In this document: positions 21,401 to 29,223 of the stretch, in pieces | Layout of the letters: every line of letters begins with the position of its first letter | Numbering within the stretch: the first letter of the stretch is position 1 | Origin: Humisphaera borealis | GTDB lineage: Bacteria > Planctomycetota > Phycisphaerae > Tepidisphaerales > Tepidisphaeraceae | Direction: 5' to 3' | Length of the DNA: 64,000 bases | NCBI RefSeq assembly: GCF_015169395.1 | Contig: NZ_CP063458.1 | Location: 6,696,001 to 6,760,000 of the forward strand | Notes under the pieces: model-generated | The model's database searches: none | What the model was told of the DNA's origin: nothing | What the model saw: only the letters and a program-made list of their open reading frames with translations | Program-made: the position numbers and the translations under genes

Positions 21401-22288
21401 CTACATCGCGCGTAATACTTCCCCGATCGCCTCGACCACATCCCGCGCCAGGACACTGCGCGGTCCGAGCTTCTTCCCGGCGATCTCACCCGCCCGGCCG
21501 TGAATCCACGCGCCAAGGCTTGCCGCTTCGAAGCGTTCCATGCCCTGGCCGATGAGCGAGCCGATGATTCCCGCCAGCACGTCGCCGGTGCCGCCCTTGG
21601 ACAGACTGCTGTCGCCGGTGGTGTTGACGTAAACCCGCCGGCCGTCGGCGATGACGGTTCGCTTTCCCTTCAACAGCACGACCTGCTTGAACGCCCGCGC
21701 GGCGGCGACGGCGACGCGCAGTCGGCCGGCGTCGTCGGTCGGAACCCGGGGCGGTCCGCCGGCAGGATCGCTCCCGCCGATCAGCGGCATCAGCCGGGCC
21801 ATCTCGCCGGGGTGCGGCGTGAGGACGGCGCGGAGCGACGTCGTCGCCGGCCATTCCCCGCTGGCGGCGATCAGATTCAGGGCGTCGGCATCCAGCACTG
21901 CGGGTTTATCGACCGTCAGCAGTCGCCACAGCCGCAGCCGCGCCAGGCGCGCGGTCCCCATCCCCGGGCCGACCACCAGGACGTCGGCCTTGTTGGCCGC
22001 CTCGGCCAGCATCGTTCGGTTCGGGTTCTCGCCCAGCGGAAGGGATGTCAGTTCCGGCGTGATCGACAGCGCGAAGGGTACCATCGCCCGCGGAAGCGCC
22101 AGTTGCACCAGACCCGACCCCGTCCGCAGCGCCGCCGTCCCGGCGAGCACCGGAGCGCCCAGCATCGCATCGGATCCGCCGACCACCAGCACCCGGCCGA
22201 ACAGGCCCTTGTGGCCGTCGTCCGGCCGATCGGGCAGCGGCGGGGGATTGGGGACAACTTCAAGATCGGTCGGCATTTCATCGCTCAT
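21401..22288 (-). CDS. nnrD: ADP-dependent NAD(P)H-hydrate dehydratase
   Basis: A 295-aa protein of the YjeF C-terminal/ribokinase-like family. It repairs NADHX/NADPHX, the damaged hydrated cofactors, using ADP. Motifs present: GRVLVVGGSDAMLGAPVLAG, VVGPGMG, AVLDADALN, LTPHPGEMARL, LLKGKRTVI and the anion-hole/catalytic loop KGGTGDVLAG. The usual YjeF N-terminal epimerase domain is not fused here and is not seen nearby, so it may be encoded elsewhere. Start is ATG 22288. Confidence 0.95.
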   Translation of the reverse strand: MSDEMPTDLEVVPNPPPLPDRPDDGHKGLFGRVLVVGGSDAMLGAPVLAGTAALRTGSGLVQLALPRAMVPFALSITPELTSLPLGENPNRTMLAEAANKADVLVVGPGMGTARLARLRLWRLLTVDKPAVLDADALNLIAASGEWPATTSLRAVLTPHPGEMARLMPLIGGSDPAGGPPRVPTDDAGRLRVAVAAARAFKQVVLLKGKRTVIADGRRVYVNTTGDSSLSKGGTGDVLAGIIGSLIGQGMERFEAASLGAWIHGRAGEIAGKKLGPRSVLARDVVEAIGEVLRAM

Positions 22289-22368
22289 GGCCTAGGATGG
22301 TATCAATTGCCGATGCCGACGCGGGAGCGTTCACGGATCAAGAAAACCATATGCGAGGATATGTCTCA

Positions 22369-23679
22369 ATGAACCGTCGATACTTTGCCAAGCTGCTCGT
22401 GCTCGCATCCACTGCCCTTGTGACCGTCCCCGCCTTCGCCCAGGACCGCGAAAAGGGTGTCGGCGACTTTCCGAAGCTCTCGGCCGACCGCGACTGGCCC
22501 TGGTGGCGCGGGCCGACGCGCAACGGCATCGCCGCCGAAGCCCCCAACGCGAACCTGCCGACACAGTGGAGCGAGACCGAAAACGTGATCTGGAAGGCCG
22601 ATGTTCCCGGCCGCGGGCATGCCTCTCCCATCGTCGTGGACGGCAAGATCTACCTGACGACGGCCGACGAGCAGAAGCAGGCGCAGTCGATCGTCGCGTT
22701 CGACGCTGCGACCGGCCGCCAGCTCTGGAAGTCCGACATCAGCCAGGGCGGGTTCCCGCCGGAGATTCACAAGAAAAACACCCACGCCTCGCCCACCGTC
22801 GCCTGCGACGGGGAGCGGCTGTTTGTCACGCTGCATCACACCAAGGCGGTGCACTGCATCGCGACGGACCTGACCGGCAAGGTGCTTTGGAAGACGACGT
22901 TCGCCGCGTTCGACCCCGGCCAGTATCCGTTCGGCTATGCGCCGTCGCCGGTGGTCTACCGCGATACCGTCATCGTCGCCGCCGAGTCGGACGGCGAACG
23001 GTGCATTGCCGCACTCGACCGGGCGACCGGCAAGCAGGTCTGGAAGACGGCTCGAACCACCAACACCAGCTACAGCACGCCGTCCATCGGGTTCGTCGCC
23101 GGCCGCGATCAGCTCCTGATGAGCGGCGGCGATCAGATCACCGGGTATGACCCGGCGACCGGCAAGCAGCTCTGGACCGCCCCGGGCACCGCCGCCGCCA
23201 CCTGCGGCACGGCGGTCTGGGAAGGCGACATCGTCATTGCCAGCGGCGGGTTTCCCAAGAGCAACACCAGCGCCGTCAAGGCCGACGGCAGCGGCAAGGT
23301 CGTCTGGAGCGTTCCGCAGAAACTCTACGAGCAGTCGCTGATGGCCTACCATGGGCACGTCTACGGTCTGCTCGGCAACGGCATGCTCTATTGCTGGCGG
23401 ACCGCCGACGGCAAGGAGATGTGGAAGCAACGGTTCCTCGGCCCGGTGAGCGCGTCGGGCGTCGTCGCCGGCGGGCACATCTACTGGGCTAATGAGCGCG
23501 GTACCGTCTACGTCTTCAAAGCCAACCCCGAAAAACTCGAAATGGTCGCCCAGAACGTGCTCGGCGATGAATCGATGGCCAGCCCCGCGATCGCCGGCGG
23601 CCGGATCTACCTGCGCGTCGCCCACAACGGCGACGGCGGGCGCAAGGAAACCCTGTATTGCATCGGGAAGAAAGAGTGA
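22369..23679 (+). CDS. Secreted PQQ-like beta-propeller protein
   Basis: A 436-aa protein. The start MNRRYFAKLLVLASTALVT at 22369 gives a signal peptide cleaved near AFAQ; ATG 22351 is an alternative. The mature part opens with WPWWRGPTRNGIA and carries repeated blades (FDAATGRQLWKSD, LDRATGKQVWKT, YDPATGKQLWTA). It is the third such propeller in this window. Related planctomycete proteins are annotated as outer membrane protein assembly-like or dehydrogenase-like, but no catalytic ligands are apparent. A porin gene follows 14 bp downstream and may be co-transcribed. Confidence 0.87.
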   Translation: MNRRYFAKLLVLASTALVTVPAFAQDREKGVGDFPKLSADRDWPWWRGPTRNGIAAEAPNANLPTQWSETENVIWKADVPGRGHASPIVVDGKIYLTTADEQKQAQSIVAFDAATGRQLWKSDISQGGFPPEIHKKNTHASPTVACDGERLFVTLHHTKAVHCIATDLTGKVLWKTTFAAFDPGQYPFGYAPSPVVYRDTVIVAAESDGERCIAALDRATGKQVWKTARTTNTSYSTPSIGFVAGRDQLLMSGGDQITGYDPATGKQLWTAPGTAAATCGTAVWEGDIVIASGGFPKSNTSAVKADGSGKVVWSVPQKLYEQSLMAYHGHVYGLLGNGMLYCWRTADGKEMWKQRFLGPVSASGVVAGGHIYWANERGTVYVFKANPEKLEMVAQNVLGDESMASPAIAGGRIYLRVAHNGDGGRKETLYCIGKKE

Positions 23680-23693
23680 ACGGCCCGATGTGA

Positions 23694-25058
23694 GTGAACG
23701 CCTCGCTGGCCACAGCACGTCTTGCCGATGTTTTGCCGTACCTCGCCAACCGATTGTTCCCGCTGCTGGTCGCGACCACCTTTGTTGCCATCGTCGGACA
23801 CTCGGCCCGGGCCGATGACGAAAGCTATTCGGAGCTTGTCCGCCGCGTTCATGAGCTCGAAGCACAGGTCGAAAAGCTCGAGACCCGCGATCGCGTGGAA
23901 AGGTTCGAAACCGCCCGGATCGATCGCACGATCGACGCCATCGCCCGCGACGCCGAACGCCGCAGCCAATTGCTCCTCCAGTCCGGCGCGACGGCCGGCT
24001 ACCGCAACGGCTTTTTCATCTCCAGCGACGACGGCAACTTTCGGTTCCATCCCAGCCTGCTGTTTCAGTTTCGGGGCGTCAGCAACACCAACGACACCGA
24101 CAGCCAGTCCGGCTTCGAAGTACGCCGCACCCGGCTGCGGCTCGACGGCCACCTCTTTTCCCCCGATCTGACTTACGGCTTGATCTGGGATACGGCGCGG
24201 CAGGGGGGTGCCGTCAGCCTGCTGGACGCCTGGGCGGCGTATCGATTTGCGCCCGACTGGCAATTCAAGATCGGGCAGTTCCGCGAGTCGTGGTTCCACG
24301 AGTGGGATGTCGCCCCGCAGAACCAGTTGACCGCCGAGCGCAGCCTGGTCGCCCAGGAGGTCGGCGGCAACCTCACCGATCGCGTGCAGGGGCTGAGCCT
24401 GACCTACGGCGGCGTGGGGACGAACCCGATCCGGGTCGAGGTCGCACTGCACGATGGGGCCAATTCGCAGAACACCGACTTCCGCGACAATGTCGGGCTT
24501 ACTGCGAACGCCGCCAACTTCGGCGTCGGCGGGCGGTTCGAATACCGGATCGCCGGCGACTGGAGTTCCTACGCCGATTTCTCCGCCCGCGAAAACAAGC
24601 AGCCGCTGCTGGTGCTGGGCGGCGGGTTTGATTTCACCCAGCGAGGCGACCTCGATACCACCCTCGCCACGGTCGATGCGACATTCGAGACCGCCACCGG
24701 CTGGTGCCTCTACGCCTCGGCGACCGGCAAGTTTGCCGACACCGCACAGGGCCAGCGCCGCGACTACGGTTTTCTCGCGCAGGCGGGTTATCTGCTGACG
24801 CCCGAGTGGGAGGCCTTCGCCCGGTATGACGTGCTGTTCCCGGACGGCGACGAAGCCGGGCCGTCGCAATACGCCGAGATCACCGTCGGCGTGAATCGCT
24901 ATCTAGGCCCCGGCGGATCGGCCGGCCACCGCGCCAAGATCACCCTGGACGCCGGATGTCTTCCGGACGGAGCCCCCTCCAACCTGACCGGCATCGGTGC
25001 GATCGCAGGGCACGAACGGCAGTTCATCATTCGTGCGCAGTTTCAATTGCAGATCTGA
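23694..25058 (+). CDS. OprO/OprP-like phosphate-selective porin
   Basis: A 454-aa outer-membrane protein with GTG start at 23694. A hydrophobic signal ending near SARAD is followed by a short coiled coil (LVRRVHELEAQVEKLETRD), common in trimeric porins of this family. The beta-barrel part has typical Porin_O_P features: FRFHPSLLFQFRGVSN, a SGFEVRRTRLRLDGHL strand pair, FKIGQFRESW and a C-terminal strand ending in an aromatic-poor FQLQI. It probably forms a channel for anions such as phosphate. It lies just behind a propeller gene, so the two may serve one surface process. Confidence 0.88.
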   Translation: MNASLATARLADVLPYLANRLFPLLVATTFVAIVGHSARADDESYSELVRRVHELEAQVEKLETRDRVERFETARIDRTIDAIARDAERRSQLLLQSGATAGYRNGFFISSDDGNFRFHPSLLFQFRGVSNTNDTDSQSGFEVRRTRLRLDGHLFSPDLTYGLIWDTARQGGAVSLLDAWAAYRFAPDWQFKIGQFRESWFHEWDVAPQNQLTAERSLVAQEVGGNLTDRVQGLSLTYGGVGTNPIRVEVALHDGANSQNTDFRDNVGLTANAANFGVGGRFEYRIAGDWSSYADFSARENKQPLLVLGGGFDFTQRGDLDTTLATVDATFETATGWCLYASATGKFADTAQGQRRDYGFLAQAGYLLTPEWEAFARYDVLFPDGDEAGPSQYAEITVGVNRYLGPGGSAGHRAKITLDAGCLPDGAPSNLTGIGAIAGHERQFIIRAQFQLQI

Positions 25059-25129
25059 GAGACGTCGCAAGCGACCGCCGTCCTGTCTTTGCCACCGGGT
25101 CACGTTCCCTGCTGCGTTGACGTAGTCGC

Positions 25130-25333
25130 CGGCCGGGCGAGAAGCCGGCGGACTGGGCGGCGTGGGTGAACAAGCCGATCGAGGCGGCGGAGATGGACGC
25201 GACGAAGCTGAGCGTCGCACGGGGCAGGCCGTACGGCTCGGCGAAGTGGACCGCAGCGACGGCGAAGAAGCTGGCGCTGGAGTAGACACTCCGCAACCGC
25301 GGCCGGCCGCGGAAGGCACGGGAGGACGACTAA
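25130..25333 (+). pseudogene. Remnant of a REP-associated tyrosine transposase (RAYT) C-terminus
   Basis: In the plus frame from 25130 the sequence encodes RPGEKPADWAAWVNKP, then SVARGRPYGSAKW, KKLALE, an in-frame TAG at 25283, and TLRNRGRPRKARED before TAA at 25331. This matches the C-terminal end of RAYT (Y1-type TnpA_REP) proteins, which have RGRPFG and LRPRGRPRK signatures. Catalytic HUH and Tyr regions are absent. It fills the gap between the porin and the two-TM gene. Confidence 0.75.
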
Positions 25334-25381
25334 CAGAGTGATGTCTGATCTCTCCGTTGGCGTTTCCCTCTCTTCTTTTTC

Positions 25382-26311
25382 TTAGGTGCTGGACAGCCTC
25401 TTTTCATCTTTGGCCGTACGGTGAGCTTCCCTAAGTTCGTCGCCAAGGCTCTTAATCTTTATCTCCAGATCTTCGTCGGACATATTAGCGGAAGGCGGAT
25501 ACCATGGCTCGAACTTCCTTTCGCGCTCAGCCTTTGTCTTTGCAATTATGTCGATAGCCTCTTTCACTAGTTCTCCGCTAAAGCCAAATAACGGAAGAAC
25601 GTTGTAGCCAGCCTTGAAGGATAAAATGGCTACGACAGCGCCTACTAGAAGGCCAAGAGTTGGCGGAAGTATCACCGTCCAAACGGATTTCTCCTTTTCG
25701 AGCAAATCCCCAAGCGGAGCGGAAACAATGTCCAAGCCTTTCTTCTTTACCGCGACCACGGCATGTGGTGATTCTGCACCCTCAAAAATATACTCACCGA
25801 GAAATACTGGGTTTGTTCGATTTACCACCTTGAGATTGTATTCAATTCTAACAGAGCTTGCAGGGCCAGTAGCGGGCTGTGTCTGAGGCGTTATGGGCAG
25901 TATAGGCGTAGGGCTTGGCGGCGTAGTTGCTTTGTCTTGCAACAACTTCGGCCGTTGACCATCTTTGCCGGTGAATGCGACTTCGACGGCTACGTCTTCA
26001 TAGTCCAAATCACTCTTATTGAAAAGGTAGACACTTACTGTGCTCACATTGTCCACAGGCTTGCCGTCGATGGCTATGTGGAGTGACTTGCCTTGTAGAT
26101 CGGGCTTGCGAAAGAGGCTAGGCGATGACGCGACTGAATAGGTGAGCTCACGCATCCGGCCACTGTGCTGAGTCAAGCCACAGGTGACTGGGATGGTGAC
26201 GAATGCCGTAAGTATCACCCCAATGATGGTGGTGATGAATGGGTTGTGGTGCCACTTCGATCCCCGTGCCGATGGCGAGGTCGATGCCGACTTATCTGAT
26301 TCTTCCACCAT
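25382..26311 (-). CDS. Two-TM membrane protein, possible effector of the neighbouring RT module
   Basis: A 309-aa protein with no recognised family. TM1 is about residues 25-46 (FITTIIGVILTAFVTIPVT) and TM2 about 210-232 (LPPTLGLLVGAVVAILSF). Between them lies a mainly beta-strand extracytoplasmic domain with a Pro/Thr-rich loop at 128-150. The C-terminal 75 residues are charged and probably cytoplasmic. Base composition is visibly lower in GC than flanking housekeeping genes, as for the RT and XRE genes upstream. It starts 254 bp after the RT stop on the same strand, with a hairpin between. Some retrons use two-TM effector proteins; a link here is inference. Confidence 0.6.
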   Translation of the reverse strand: MVEESDKSASTSPSARGSKWHHNPFITTIIGVILTAFVTIPVTCGLTQHSGRMRELTYSVASSPSLFRKPDLQGKSLHIAIDGKPVDNVSTVSVYLFNKSDLDYEDVAVEVAFTGKDGQRPKLLQDKATTPPSPTPILPITPQTQPATGPASSVRIEYNLKVVNRTNPVFLGEYIFEGAESPHAVVAVKKKGLDIVSAPLGDLLEKEKSVWTVILPPTLGLLVGAVVAILSFKAGYNVLPLFGFSGELVKEAIDIIAKTKAERERKFEPWYPPSANMSDEDLEIKIKSLGDELREAHRTAKDEKRLSST

Positions 26312-26533
26312 GCTAGGGAGTGTACCAACAATGGATCAGTGGGCAACGCTTGTCCACCATTGACGACATCTATGACCATTGAGCTGGGTAGAATAGACGG
26401 CGTCAAAGTACGGAATCGCTCCCCCATGGTCTCGTTCTGAAGGCCGGCTGCGACGCCCAGAGGTCGCCCATTACTGTGTCGCTTGGCGGCGCGAAGGGCT
26501 CGTGTCATCCCGTTCTTGCATAACGAGTCAAGC

Positions 26534-26565
26534 GTGGGCGGGAGGGTGTAGATCTCTCCCGCCAC
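26534..26565 (-). terminator. Hairpin directly after the RT stop codon
   Basis: GTGGGCGGGAG and CTCCCGCCAC arms (one bulged G) flank a short loop and abut the RT stop at 26566. No T-run follows, so it may attenuate rather than terminate transcription into the two-TM gene. Confidence 0.5.
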
Positions 26566-27579
26566 TCATGTCTCTGTTGAATCGAGGTCGCTCTTTTGCA
26601 TGCGAATCAAAGTTTTCTTCTGTACGACTAGGCCGCGCGAGCGGCCGACCGCCATCGCCTGCGTCCAGTTGACTTCTCGGAACCGTTGCAAAAGCTGACG
26701 TTTGCGGTCGCGGTTAATCCAACCAACAAATTGGACGCGTCCCCGGACTTGGCTCTCAGTGTAAAAGGGTCCGTCAAAATGGCGGTCGTTCGAGAGTTCA
26801 CCCGCATCCGCAAGTTGGCGCTCTAATTCCAATACATACTGTTCGCGCACATCAAGCCGACCGTTTCTTACACGAAGCTGCGTGATTGTCATTTCGTCCT
26901 CAGAGAGCCGTCCGAATCGACTCTTCTCCAACTGGAGCTCGAATCCGTTGCCGGTGACGATCCGTTCGAGCAAAGCAGATACTCCGCATGACTCAGGTGA
27001 CAGATCGAACGATCCCGAGATGGCGATGTCGTCAACGAATCTCGAATACGAAAGTCCCATACTTCGGCATGCCCCGGCGATTCGCGCGTCAATCGGATGA
27101 AACAGTTGATCGGCAAGAATGGGGCTCGTCGGCAGTCCGAGCGCCAACTTATAGTCGTAGGTGGTGAGCTTCGTGCAAAGACGGCTAACATCTGGCGAGC
27201 AATTCAGTCGCTTGCTGAAGAGCTGATAGACCCGCCTGTGACCGATGGAGGGGTAAAAGTTGCTGATATCCGCTGAGAACAAGTAGTTTGCGTTGAGATG
27301 GCACGACGCATTGGTCTTGATGTTGCGACCACTGATTCCCCCATGACTGTACGGCGACACGTTAAGTACAGGCAGCAGAACAACACGAAGCAAACGTGTT
27401 TGAATCTGCTTCAGCTTCCCCTTTACATTCAGCACTTCGCGTTGCTTGTTCGGCCGCGTCGGATCGTTGAGGAGCAACGTCTCTATCCAATCGTCGGGCC
27501 TGTCCGCGACGTCGCGAAGTACCGAGAGCGAGACGCCGAGCCTATATGCTAGATTCTTTGGCGTCTTTAGATTCAGCAT
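26566..27579 (-). CDS. Retron-like reverse transcriptase
   Basis: A 337-aa RNA-directed DNA polymerase. Start ATG 27579 has GAGAGG 3-8 nt upstream and lies 38 bp inside the end of the XRE gene, suggesting translational coupling. RT motifs: motif A with D104 in SADISNFYPSI, motif B LGLPTSPILA (149-157) and the catalytic F181-V-D183-D184 (FVDD in place of the more usual YADD). NASCH (90-94) matches the NAxxH signature of retron RTs. The retron VTG position reads ITQ (232-234), so the C-terminal RNA-recognition region is divergent. Length fits stand-alone retron or defence RTs, with no maturase or endonuclease domain. Together with the upstream structured RNA candidate it suggests an unusual retron. 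Confidence 0.9.
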   Translation of the reverse strand: MLNLKTPKNLAYRLGVSLSVLRDVADRPDDWIETLLLNDPTRPNKQREVLNVKGKLKQIQTRLLRVVLLPVLNVSPYSHGGISGRNIKTNASCHLNANYLFSADISNFYPSIGHRRVYQLFSKRLNCSPDVSRLCTKLTTYDYKLALGLPTSPILADQLFHPIDARIAGACRSMGLSYSRFVDDIAISGSFDLSPESCGVSALLERIVTGNGFELQLEKSRFGRLSEDEMTITQLRVRNGRLDVREQYVLELERQLADAGELSNDRHFDGPFYTESQVRGRVQFVGWINRDRKRQLLQRFREVNWTQAMAVGRSRGLVVQKKTLIRMQKSDLDSTET

Positions 27580-27880
27580 GAACCTCTCCCCGGTCGAAAA
27601 GGCCTAGTTGTGACCGAAACGCCGATGCAAGGCTCTGCGCGGCGTCGCGCACGGGTGCCGGAAGTGCGTTTACGTCCCCGTGAAGGCACCAGGTGACGAC
27701 GAACAAGTCAGCGTCAAACACGTCCCGGTACCGCGCAGCAAGTTCAATTGACGGGAGAGCCTTCCCTTTCTCCACGTTACATAGATGAACTGGCGAGATA
27801 TCGAGGAGGTCTGCCGCTCTCTTCTGGCTCAGGCCGCGAGCTTCTCGGATCTGCTTGGCTGTCTCTCCAAGACGATTCAT
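27542..27880 (-). CDS. XRE-family HTH regulator of the RT module
   Basis: A 112-aa protein. Start ATG 27880 has GAGG about 6 nt upstream. Residues 5-60 form a Cro/C1-type HTH (TAKQIREARGLSQKRAADLL, then SPVHLCNVEKGKALPS). The remaining 50 residues are helical and of unknown role, with a hydrophobic VFDADLFVVTWCLHG. It sits between a 77-aa ORF and the RT gene. HTH proteins accompany some retron RTs as accessory partners. It could repress the module's promoter, be an antitoxin, or be the RT-controlled effector. Confidence 0.85.
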   Translation of the reverse strand: MNRLGETAKQIREARGLSQKRAADLLDISPVHLCNVEKGKALPSIELAARYRDVFDADLFVVTWCLHGDVNALPAPVRDAAQSLASAFRSQLGLFDRGEVHAESKDAKESSI

Positions 27881-27909
27881 TTCGGCCTCGTTTTTTGGTT
27901 TGGGAGGTC

Positions 27910-28143
27910 TTATTCGTGTTCAATAATCCCGCCAATCAGGCACATCGCTTTCGACGTTTCGGACAATGCCGTTGCAATGTCGGGCACATCGAGGGTCAAC
28001 GCGTCAGTGACGTTATCACGGATCCGATATAAGACCTCCCGACTAGTTTGCCCCGTATCCAAGTCTTCCAAAGCAGACCAGAATTCAATGATCTGCTGTT
28101 GGACCTCCGATACGGGTGACGATCTGGCAAGAAAACTTCTCAT
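27910..28143 (-). CDS. Small hypothetical protein, first ORF of the RT module
   Basis: A 77-aa predicted helical protein beginning MRSFLARSSPVSEVQQQIIE, ATG at 28143. AGGAG lies 5 nt upstream, inside the second arm (a2) of the inverted repeat that bounds the candidate ncRNA, so pairing of the arms would hide it. It is 29 nt upstream of the XRE gene on the same strand. No known family is recognised. It could be a structural accessory or a leader peptide; its neat SD and spacing support real translation. Confidence 0.6.
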   Translation of the reverse strand: MRSFLARSSPVSEVQQQIIEFWSALEDLDTGQTSREVLYRIRDNVTDALTLDVPDIATALSETSKAMCLIGGIIEHE

Positions 28144-28147
28144 CTAT

Positions 28148-28367
28148 TCTCCTATGAGGGGAACTAGGAGTTCCACAACGGAACCCACCACTCAAAGGAC
28201 TGCCTGACGCGAGTACACGACGAGACAGTGCTAGGAGATGACGCCACGACCCGGACACGACGACCGAGTGGGTCGGCACGTGTGGGGAATGGGTCCCGGC
28301 GCAATTCTCATTGCGCCGTTTCAGGCCCTTAGCGGGCAACGTCCAGACATCGGACGTGCATAGGAGA
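28148..28367 (-). ncRNA. Candidate retron-type msr-msd RNA
   Basis: A structured stretch of about 220 nt with no ORF, upstream of the RT operon on the same strand. A perfect 9-bp pair (TCTCCTATG at 28359-28367, CATAGGAGA at 28148-28156, read on the minus strand) bounds it as the a1/a2 repeats bound retron RNAs. Inside, in minus-strand order: ACGTCC-7-GGACGT, GCCC-5-GGGC, a strong GGCGCAAT-3-ATTGCGCC hairpin, then longer imperfect pairings such as GGGACCCA with TGGGTTCC and CGACC-5-GGTCG, and a TCGTCGTGT direct repeat. A promoter-like sequence lies just upstream. The usual AGC branch-G context after a1 is not obvious. Identification is by layout, not homology. Confidence 0.5.
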
Positions 28368-28388
28368 GAAGCCAGATTGTCGACGGTA

Positions 28389-28416
28389 ATTAAACCATCG
28401 CTTTAATAAACTGCAA
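28389..28416 (-). promoter_or_regulatory. Putative promoter of the RT module RNA
   Basis: On the minus strand TTGCAG (28411-28416) is 16 bp from TTTAAT (28389-28394). A start 7 bp downstream would be near 28382, just before arm a1. The surrounding 80 bp are AT-rich, unlike the rest of the window. Confidence 0.45.
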
Positions 28417-28431
28417 GTACCAAATACGGAT

Positions 28432-28440
28432 TGTGGATAA
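28432..28440. promoter_or_regulatory. Second DnaA-box-like 9-mer
   Basis: TGTGGATAA in the AT-rich segment upstream of the RT module. Isolated, so probably chance, but it lies beside the putative promoter and could bind DnaA. Confidence 0.25.
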
Positions 28441-28603
28441 GTTTTTCCGCAATACAGCATGTAGTGGTTGGGTTGATCCAGCCTTTGAGCGGTGGCGCCT
28501 TTGGTGCTGACGAGCGAAAATCCTGGAAAAGCGATCATCGATCGACGACATCGGCTGATTAATGGGCTACAATTAGGTGCTCTATTAACATAAGGAGGCT
28601 ACT

Positions 28604-28843
28604 ATGCGTGACGAGTTTGGGCGCGTGAAGGTCTGTACGGATGGGACAGCCGGGCCGTACGTGATGATTTCTCCGTCGCTTGATGAGCGTGTGTCTGAGG
28701 CGTTAAGGGCGGCTGGGATCACGTTCATTGTTGACCGAGACGCCGTCCGGGTTGACGGTCAGCCCGCCGCCGTCGTTTTCAATTTTGGGACCAATGGCGC
28801 GCCGCCCGGGCAAATCCAAGCTGTCCTTGACGAAATTGAATGA
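28604..28843 (+). CDS. Small hypothetical protein, divergent from the RT module
   Basis: A 79-aa protein starting ATG 28604 with a strong AAGGAGG 7 nt upstream. It begins MRDEFGRVKVCTDGTAG and contains alternating beta/alpha segments (SEALRAAGITFIVDRDAVRV), suggesting a compact ferredoxin-like fold. No family is recognised. A TACAAT at 28568-28573 may be its -10 box. The next gene starts within 20 bp, and the two probably form a two-gene operon divergent from the RT module. Confidence 0.7.
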   Translation: MRDEFGRVKVCTDGTAGPYVMISPSLDERVSEALRAAGITFIVDRDAVRVDGQPAAVVFNFGTNGAPPGQIQAVLDEIE

Positions 28844-28862
28844 CGAACGGGAGGATTCGCAA

Positions 28863-29078
28863 TTGGAAGACTACGTAAAACGAGAACACGGCACCTACAA
28901 AGGTCATCGTATCCGGGAGGTAATGAAAGGGACCAACTCGACGCACAGTGGTCTGAACGACTTCGAGGTATCCATTCCATCACCACCAGGCAATATCCCT
29001 GATACCTGGATTCCTCAGATCAAGTGTCATGCCACGCTTGAGCAAGCAAAGGCGTGGATTGACAAACAGCAGAAGTAG
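28863..29078 (+). CDS. Small hypothetical protein, second gene of the pair
   Basis: A 71-aa protein. The frame is open further upstream, but GGGAGGA at 28849-28855 places the start at TTG 28863, 7 nt on, giving LEDYVKREHGTYKGHRIREV. It ends in an amphipathic helix (CHATLEQAKAWIDKQQK). No family is recognised. Composition is lower in GC than the flanking genes, in line with the accessory block. Confidence 0.65.
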   Translation: MEDYVKREHGTYKGHRIREVMKGTNSTHSGLNDFEVSIPSPPGNIPDTWIPQIKCHATLEQAKAWIDKQQK

Positions 29079-29223
29079 GGGTTTCACATCGCCGTTTGTT
29101 CGAGAGAAGTGTGGGCGGAAATGGAGAGATCGGGCATCACTGTTCCTATTTGGGCAGCGGAAGGGGCGGGGGTAGGGACCCTCCCGCTTGAACCTTCCGC
29201 AACCGATTTGTAGCCTGAACCTG

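Noticed and set aside
26215-26565. A 116-codon minus-strand frame between the RT and the two-TM gene
   Set aside because: It starts inside the terminator hairpin, overlaps the two-TM start and has no SD or recognisable features.
11111-28440. Chromosomal origin of replication suggested by two perfect DnaA boxes
   Set aside because: Only two isolated 9-mers 17 kb apart, with no cluster, no dnaA/dnaN and no AT-rich unwinding element next to the first.
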